A stretch of 64,000 nucleotides of DNA from Gp6-AA40 sp035496255 (GTDB taxonomy: Bacteria > Acidobacteriota > Vicinamibacteria > Vicinamibacterales > UBA2999): positions 1 through 64,000 of the forward strand of contig DATJEU010000006.1 of assembly GCA_035496255.1 (NCBI GenBank). The letters are read 5' to 3'. Both the position numbers and the translations under genes were made by a program. Positions 59,202 to 64,000 of this stretch are shown here, piece by piece. The notes below the pieces were generated by a model that was not told the origin of the DNA, searched no databases, and saw only the letters and a list, made by a program, of their open reading frames with translations. Position 1 is the first letter of the stretch, and each line of letters begins with the position of its first letter.

Positions 59202-59271
59202 GGACGTAGTCAGCTGGTGTGAAATGACAGTTCACACCGCGTGCTACCCTAAGCCGCTCCGAGCAAAAGCG

Positions 59272-59508
59272 ATGAGTTCTTCCTCAGCCGGCGTTGGCGA
59301 CCTCGACGAGAAGTCCAGCCACGTAGCGAGCGTTGCCGTGCTCATCGGCATCGTCGCGGCCATCGTCGCCGGAGCGACCATCTGGCTCCTGCTCACCGAC
59401 CCGGTCACGGTGGCTACCGCCGTCGAGAACGGCGAAGTGTCACCACTGGTCCGCCAGCTCGCCGACGTGATCTACAACGCGATCGTCGGGCTACTCGACT
59501 ATCTCTAA
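59272..59508 (+). CDS. Small single-pass membrane protein
   Basis: From ATG 59272 the protein is 78 residues, starting MSSSSAGVGDLDEKSSHVAS, with one strong membrane helix (VAVLIGIVAAIVAGATIWLL) and a C-terminal amphipathic segment (LADVIYNAIVGLLDYL). A frame start at 59224 is less likely. The family is not recognised; composition is consistent with a real short membrane protein. Confidence 0.55.
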   Translation: MSSSSAGVGDLDEKSSHVASVAVLIGIVAAIVAGATIWLLLTDPVTVATAVENGEVSPLVRQLADVIYNAIVGLLDYL

Positions 59509-59548
59509 GCTTTCAACCCCCAACGTCTGACGCTGCCACGACGCAAAG

Positions 59549-59615
59549 GCGACGACCACGACGAAAGCCTTTTAACCTGTCAGCTGGCGTGACCGTCGTG
59601 TAATTCGTCGTGACC
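59549..59615. repeat. CGTCGTGACC-type repeat region downstream of the small membrane gene
   Basis: GCGACGACCACGACGAAAG (from 59549) is partly inverted relative to TTCGTCGTGACC (59604-59615). The second word is identical to the start of the tandem repeat at 39011. The segment lies between convergent stops at 59508 and 59639. Confidence 0.5.
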
Positions 59616-59638
59616 ATCGTGGCCTCTTTCGCGAAACG

Positions 59639-60667
59639 CTATAGCGCCTTCCGCAGGAACGTAATCAGGACGTAGGCGTCGAGGAATTTGAACGGCGTGG
59701 AACCGATGCTGTAGTGACCACACGGCATCGCGGCGACTTCCACCGGCAGGTCGCGGCGGACCCATTCATTCACCAGCTTTTCCGACAGATCGAGAGGAAA
59801 CGTCAGGTCGTACTTCGCATACACGAGCAGCGTGCTGGTTCGGCCGGCGCGATCGAGGTACGACCACGGGCTGATCGGCCGCCAGAGATGGCGCAGCGTC
59901 TCGAGATCGATGTGGCCGTCCAGTCCCTCGCGGACGTGTCGCGTCGACAGCCCTCGCCACACCACGTCGGCGAAGAACGGCGAGACGTGGTTGAGCGCTT
60001 GCGCCTTGATCAACGGTTCGTGCGCCGACGTCAGCATCGAGAGACACGATCCGAGGCTGGTGCCGAGGATGCCGATGCGTTCGAATCCCTGCTGATGCAG
60101 CCACGCGACCGCCCTCCTCGCATCGAGCACCGCCTGACGACACACCTGCAGTGTGCGGACGATGTTGGAGCTGACGATGAAGTCGGCGCGCGTAAGCTCG
60201 GGCGGCATGCGCACGTCGTGATAGGGAAGGCTCAGACGGAGCGCAGACACGCCGAAGCGCGCGAGCAGCCGCGCGAGCCCGAGGTGGCCTCCCGCATCGG
60301 AGTTCCACTGCGGCAGCACGACCACGGCGCGCCTGCGTTCTCTGGCGGGGAACCACCGTGCGGTCACGATGTTGTTCTGCGGATGCGGAGTGACCAGTGC
60401 CGACGGAAAGCGCAGCGTGCCTGCCTCGCCCTTGACCTGCAGGTCCGGCGATGCGGGCGTCAACGCGTAATCATCCGTCGGCGGGCAGGAGAAGAACGCG
60501 TCCGTGTCGCGCATGACGTCATCGACCCAGCGCGCGACTTCCTGCGGCGACTCGCCGGTTGTCGGGCCGCCGATCCAGTCGGTGCCCCACTCGAACGGCC
60601 GGACCAGCCGATCCTTGCTGACGTCGGCGAGCCGCCGTTCCCAGGCGTGGAAGAAACGCGAGATCAC
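59639..60667 (-). CDS. ABHD18-like alpha/beta hydrolase
   Basis: I place the start at GTG 60665-60667 (342 residues, VISRFFHAWERRLADVSKDR); a longer frame reaches 60739. The core has VVVLPQWNSDAGGHLGLARL, LRLSLPYHDVRMPPELTRAD, the nucleophile elbow GTSLGS, and HVSPFFADVVWRGLSTRHVR, a pattern I recall from ABHD18-family proteins. The acid is probably in YAKYDLTFPLD and the His in CGHYSIG. Substrate unknown. It faces a Pro-rich small frame on the opposite strand. Confidence 0.85.
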   Translation of the reverse strand: MISRFFHAWERRLADVSKDRLVRPFEWGTDWIGGPTTGESPQEVARWVDDVMRDTDAFFSCPPTDDYALTPASPDLQVKGEAGTLRFPSALVTPHPQNNIVTARWFPARERRRAVVVLPQWNSDAGGHLGLARLLARFGVSALRLSLPYHDVRMPPELTRADFIVSSNIVRTLQVCRQAVLDARRAVAWLHQQGFERIGILGTSLGSCLSMLTSAHEPLIKAQALNHVSPFFADVVWRGLSTRHVREGLDGHIDLETLRHLWRPISPWSYLDRAGRTSTLLVYAKYDLTFPLDLSEKLVNEWVRRDLPVEVAAMPCGHYSIGSTPFKFLDAYVLITFLRKAL

Positions 60668-60699
60668 GAGCTGGTTTCGAGGTTGCAGGCGTCGAGGGT

Positions 60700-60864
60700 A
60701 TGTTCGAGCACCCGCGCAAGCCGGACGTGCCGGGGCCACCGGAAAGACCGGACATCGTGGACGAGCAGCCGCCGGACATCAGCCCGGCGCCGCCGCCCGA
60801 CATTCCGCCGGAGTCGTTGCCCGATCGTCCGGGACCTCAGCGCGACGTCCCCGGACCGAAGTAG
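60700..60864 (+). CDS. Possible Pro-rich small protein
   Basis: A 54-residue plus-strand frame (MFEHPRKPDVPGPPERPDI, then repeats of PPDI and P-P-E) is very Pro-rich with [DE]-[IV]-x-P units, a composition found in small intrinsically disordered bacterial proteins. The start has only a weak GAGG. It overlaps the convergent amidase end by 28 nt. It could be a real small gene in the 170-bp gap, but chance cannot be excluded. Confidence 0.4.
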   Translation: MFEHPRKPDVPGPPERPDIVDEQPPDISPAPPPDIPPESLPDRPGPQRDVPGPK

Positions 60865-62213
60865 GGTTCGAGAGCTGCCGCGACTCCGAGCAATGCCCGT
60901 GTGTCTCCGTCCGGACCGACGAGCTGCGCGCCGATCGGCAGCCCTTCAGCCGTCTTCCCGCACGGCAGCGTGATCGCCGGGTGGCCGGTGACGTTGAAGA
61001 GCTGTGTCAACCGCAACGTGATGTTCCGCACCGGCTCCTCGTTGGCCCCCACTTTCACTTTGGTGACGCCGAGCCGCGTTGCCGGAACGGGTACCGACGG
61101 CAGCAGCAGCGCATCGCGTCCCTGGATCGCGGCGTTGACTTCTGCGCGCAAGACGTCGCGCCCGTTCAAGGCACGCACGTAGTCTTCGGCGAGGATGTAG
61201 CGGCCCATTTCCAGGCGCAGACGAACGTTCGGCGTGTAATCGTCGCCACGGCTCTCGAGTGCCTTCGCGTGGTACGCCGCCGCTTCGGCGAGCGCGATGT
61301 GCAGGTACACCGGGGCGATGTCGCTCGCGTGGGGGATGGAGACGGTGTCGAGCGCGGCGCCTGCCTCCTGCAACCGCAGGCAGGCCGACTCGAACGCGGC
61401 GGCGACCTGCGGGTCGAGGATGGCGGTGAAGTAGTCGCGCAGGACGCCGATGCGCATGCCGCCCGCTGACCGGGATGGCGCACGGTTCTGCGCCGCATCG
61501 CTCGGGCGGGCCACCTTCCCCCGCAGCGCTTCGTATAGCAACCCCGCATCCGCGACCGACCGGCAGAGTGGTCCCACGTGATCGAGCGTCGTACTCAAGG
61601 GCACACATCCCTCGGTGCTGATCTCGCCGATGGCCGGTTTCAGGCCAACCAGTCCACAGACGGCCGCGGGAATCCGGATCGATCCGCCGGTGTCCGTACC
61701 GATCGATGCAAACGCCATGTCGGCGAGAATCGATGCCGCCGATCCGCCGGACGATCCACCCGGCGATCGAGCGGGATCGAGCGGATGGTGCACCGGCCCG
61801 AAGGCGCTCTCCTCGTTCGTGGTGCCGAGTGCGAACTCGTGCAGGTTCGTCTTGCCGATGATGACGGCGCCGGCGTCGCGCAGGCGCGCCACGACCGGCG
61901 CGTCCGTCGCGGCCAGCCGATCATCACGCACCCGCGACGCCGCCGTCGTCCGTGTGTCGCGCACATCGAACAGATCCTTGATCGAGATCGGGACGCCGTG
62001 GAGGGAGCCGCGATCTCGTCCGGACGCCAGCTCGCGATCCGCCATCCGCGCGGTTTCGCGCGCGCCGTCCGCGAGCACGGTGATGAAGGCGTTGATCGCA
62101 GGATCGCGCTGGACGATCTCGGCGAGGCAGCGTTCGGTGGCGGCTTCGGCGCTGGTCTCGCCGGCACGAATCGCCCGGGCGAGATCGGTAATGGTCTGGG
62201 CGCTAGCGGGCAT
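60837..62213 (-). CDS. Amidase-signature-family amidohydrolase
   Basis: The 458-residue protein has the amidase-signature triad: K79 (PISIKDLFD), S155 (SPGGSSGGSAAS) and S178 (GTDTGGSIRIP). Close relatives include GatA and many stand-alone amidases. There is no GatB here; a small protein (next entry) overlaps its start, so an AtzE/AtzG-like arrangement is possible. Typical reaction is hydrolysis of a carboxamide. It lies convergent with the Pro-rich frame. Confidence 0.88.
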   Translation of the reverse strand: MPASAQTITDLARAIRAGETSAEAATERCLAEIVQRDPAINAFITVLADGARETARMADRELASGRDRGSLHGVPISIKDLFDVRDTRTTAASRVRDDRLAATDAPVVARLRDAGAVIIGKTNLHEFALGTTNEESAFGPVHHPLDPARSPGGSSGGSAASILADMAFASIGTDTGGSIRIPAAVCGLVGLKPAIGEISTEGCVPLSTTLDHVGPLCRSVADAGLLYEALRGKVARPSDAAQNRAPSRSAGGMRIGVLRDYFTAILDPQVAAAFESACLRLQEAGAALDTVSIPHASDIAPVYLHIALAEAAAYHAKALESRGDDYTPNVRLRLEMGRYILAEDYVRALNGRDVLRAEVNAAIQGRDALLLPSVPVPATRLGVTKVKVGANEEPVRNITLRLTQLFNVTGHPAITLPCGKTAEGLPIGAQLVGPDGDTRALLGVAAALEPYFGPGTSR

Positions 62214-62382
62214 CCGTACGGGTCGTGGTTGTCTCGAACTGTCCGGTGGCGTCCGCGTTCCAGTCGGCGGATCGCAGCGACGCCGTCGCGCGCGCGAGCG
62301 TCTCCAGGAGCGGCTTCAAGGCCGGAAGACCTCGGCGATCAGCCTCCTGCGTCGCGATATCAAGCCACGTTTTGATGGTCAT
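62203..62382 (-). CDS. Small AtzG/GatC-like possible partner of the amidase
   Basis: From ATG 62380-62382 the product is 59 residues, MTIKTWLDIATQEADRRGLP, then LKPLLETLARATASL, a mainly helical protein. Its end overlaps the amidase start by 11 nt, a hallmark of coupled subunits. Small helical partners of amidases (GatC, AtzG/DUF4089) have this size and position. Sequence similarity is too low to be certain. Confidence 0.5.
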   Translation of the reverse strand: MTIKTWLDIATQEADRRGLPALKPLLETLARATASLRSADWNADATGQFETTTTRTDAR

Positions 62383-62470
62383 CGATCCAATTGTGCACTG
62401 GACCCGACTGGCTAAATGGGATCCAATGTCGAATTGCATCACTGATCCGGTGAATACTCAAATCTCAGTG

Positions 62471-63925
62471 ATGCCCGTCGATTCTCCTATGTTCAGAGCC
62501 ACCAAGATCATCGCCACGCTGGGCCCGGTGAGCGACAGTGAGGATGGAATTGCGGCGCTAATCGGCGCGGGCGTCGATGTGTTCCGTCTGAATTTCTCGC
62601 ATGGCACGCACGAGAGTCATGGCGCCGCGATTCAGCGCGTTCGCCGGGCGGCCGAGCGGGCCGGACGCTGCATTGCCATCATGCAGGACCTCAGCGGCCC
62701 GAAGATCCGCACCGGGTTGCTGCGCGGGCACGCGCCCATCGAGCTTCGTGCGGGCGATGAGCTGCGCATCGTCGTCGGCGAGTTCGCTGGCGAGACCAGT
62801 GGCACCGGCGTCGCGCGCGTGTCGACCACATACGAGGCGTTGCCATCCATCGTCCAACCCGGAGGCACGCTGTTGCTCGACGATGGGCACATTCAGCTCC
62901 GGATCGAGGACGTTGCCGTCGGCGAGATTCGAACCACCGTGATCGACGGTGGCAGCCTGGGCGAGCACAAGGGAATCAACGCGCCGGGCGCGACCTTTCC
63001 CTCGGGCGCGCTGACCGCGAAAGACGCCGCCGATCTCGCCTTCGGTGTGTCTGCCGGCGTGGACTGGATCGCGTTGAGCTTCGTGCAGAGTGAGGCGGAC
63101 CTCGTCGCCGCACGGGACGCGCTCACGAAAGCGGGAGCACCGCAGCTCCCATTGGTCGCGAAGCTCGAGCGGCCGCAGGCGCTCACCTGTCTCGACGACA
63201 TCCTGCGCGTGGCTGACGCGGTGATGGTGGCCCGCGGCGACCTGGGGCTCGAGGTCCCGTTGGAACGGGTCCCACGAATTCAGAAGGAGATCACCCGCCG
63301 GGCGCGCGCCGTCGGCGTCCCGGTCATCGTGGCCACGCAGGTACTCGAGTCGATGCGTGTCGAGCCGCGACCCACCCGCGCCGAGGTGAGTGACGCGGCA
63401 AATGCCGTCGACGATCGCGTGGATGCCATCATGCTCGCCGGCGAGACGGCGTCGGGACGATTTCCGGTGAAGGCGGTGCAGACGCTCGACGCCGTGATCC
63501 GCGACGCCGAGGCGATCGACGCCCGCGGCACCATAGTGGTGGAAGATACCCACCTGCTGAGCGGTCACGGTCGGGCCCTCTGCGATGCGGCGGTCACGCT
63601 GGCGGAGCATGCGGGCGCCAAGGCGATCGTTGCGATCACGCGCGGCGGAAAAACCGCGAGAGTGCTGTCCACACTTCGGCCGCATGTGCCGGTCTTCGGC
63701 GCCACCGACGCGCCGGCGATCTCCAGGCGCCTGGCGCTGGCGTGGGGCGTGATGCCGGTGTTGACCGATTTGACGGGCGATGTTTCCGAGGCGGCGAGCC
63801 GGCTCGGTCACGAGCTGGTGCAGCGCCGTGCCATCGAGACGGGCGTCGCGCTCGTCTTCGTCAGCATCAATCCCGACCTGGAGAAGGGGCCGTCGAACTT
63901 CGTGAAGATTCATCGGGTGGAGTAG
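62471..63925 (+). CDS. pyk: Pyruvate kinase
   Basis: From ATG 62471 the enzyme is 484 residues (ATG 62489 gives 478). It starts near MFRATKIIATLGPVSDSEDG and has FRLNFSHGTHESH, QDLSGPKIRTG, the active-site segment ADAVMVARGDLGLEVPLERV and a C-terminal domain (AKAIVAITRGGKTARVLSTL). It converts phosphoenolpyruvate and ADP to pyruvate and ATP, the last step of glycolysis. The frame extends upstream over the divergent amidase partner, which is not coding here. Confidence 0.96.
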   Translation: MPVDSPMFRATKIIATLGPVSDSEDGIAALIGAGVDVFRLNFSHGTHESHGAAIQRVRRAAERAGRCIAIMQDLSGPKIRTGLLRGHAPIELRAGDELRIVVGEFAGETSGTGVARVSTTYEALPSIVQPGGTLLLDDGHIQLRIEDVAVGEIRTTVIDGGSLGEHKGINAPGATFPSGALTAKDAADLAFGVSAGVDWIALSFVQSEADLVAARDALTKAGAPQLPLVAKLERPQALTCLDDILRVADAVMVARGDLGLEVPLERVPRIQKEITRRARAVGVPVIVATQVLESMRVEPRPTRAEVSDAANAVDDRVDAIMLAGETASGRFPVKAVQTLDAVIRDAEAIDARGTIVVEDTHLLSGHGRALCDAAVTLAEHAGAKAIVAITRGGKTARVLSTLRPHVPVFGATDAPAISRRLALAWGVMPVLTDLTGDVSEAASRLGHELVQRRAIETGVALVFVSINPDLEKGPSNFVKIHRVE

Positions 63926-63949
63926 CAGAGGAGCTGGACTCCGCTTCTC

Positions 63950-64000
63950 TTACGGGCGCCACCGATTCTCCAGCATCTTCTGCAGCCGCTCCAGCGATGC
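63950..64000 (-). CDS. C-terminal end of a gene on the minus strand
   Basis: An open frame enters from the right edge and ends at TAA 63950-63952. It encodes the 16-residue tail ASLERLQKMLENRWRP, highly charged and helical. It ends 25 bp from the convergent pyk stop. The fragment is too short to identify. Confidence 0.4.
   Translation of the reverse strand, partial: ASLERLQKMLENRWRP

Noticed and set aside
1..64000. CRISPR array, rRNA operon, IS element or prophage
   Set aside because: No regularly spaced repeat-spacer units, rRNA words, transposase, integrase or phage structural genes were seen.

Overview
The window is visibly GC-rich, gene-dense bacterial chromosome with no phage, IS element, CRISPR array or rRNA. 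The best fit is Acidobacteriota, possibly the Vicinamibacteria. This is inferred from a large TonB-dependent receptor with an N-terminal carboxypeptidase-regulatory-like domain, two stand-alone ~800-residue MacB/FtsX-type ABC permeases of the acidobacterial orphan-permease (ADOP) kind, and a general gene style of ATGA/GTGA overlaps. I could not run a phylogeny.

Layout. 0-9 kb: end of an exbD/tolR gene, a TonB receptor, a TPR lipoprotein, bifunctional rel/spoT, ridA, rpmB and two proteins of unknown function. 9.5-12.5 kb: dksA/traR-like regulator behind a possible sigma-54 promoter, then lon. 12.6-18.2 kb (minus): ileS-lspA-lgt-rluD-nudix, a tightly overlapping housekeeping operon. 18.2-21.5 kb: a catalytic/non-catalytic M16 peptidase pair plus a HAD phosphatase. 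21.6-30.9 kb (minus): a long co-directional run aspA - methyltransferase - bioY - thiD - moaE - moaD - prfA - prmC - HIT - ADOP permease. 30.9-37.5 kb: class I fumarase, erpA, an unusual Fur-rubrerythrin fusion, a PHP phosphoesterase, a degenerate ABC ATPase, two cold-shock proteins, a YdcF-like protein and a MobA-like nucleotidyltransferase. 37.5-41.4 kb (minus): DUF1648 membrane protein, GntR regulator, second ADOP permease. 41.7-42.0 kb: tRNA-Ala(GGC) followed by a repeat-rich stretch with a tRNA-like fragment. 42-45.7 kb: a secreted multidomain EEP hydrolase and two membrane CxxC paralogues. 45.8-53.5 kb: a secreted protein of unknown function overlapping an AddB/AddA-type helicase-nuclease pair. 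53.6-59.5 kb: a run of small zinc-ribbon or membrane proteins, an Mrp/ApbC Fe-S carrier and a second M16 pair. 59.6-64 kb: an ABHD18-type hydrolase, an amidase with a small possible partner, pyruvate kinase, and the end of a further gene.

Themes. Several genes serve iron/Fe-S or redox handling (erpA, Fur-rubrerythrin, Mrp, class I fumarase, AddB with a putative Fe-S motif). Stringent and stress control is represented by rel, dksA, lon and two csp genes. GGGCGGG-type palindromes recur at gene ends, across stop codons and in frame inside addA. Several genes have a -10 hexamer so close to the start codon that leaderless transcripts are likely. The most unusual items are the Fur-rubrerythrin fusion with a hairpin that pairs the next gene's start codon, the degenerate ABC ATPase, the CTG-started thiD, the palindromes inside addA, and the structured 5' leader of a cold-shock gene.
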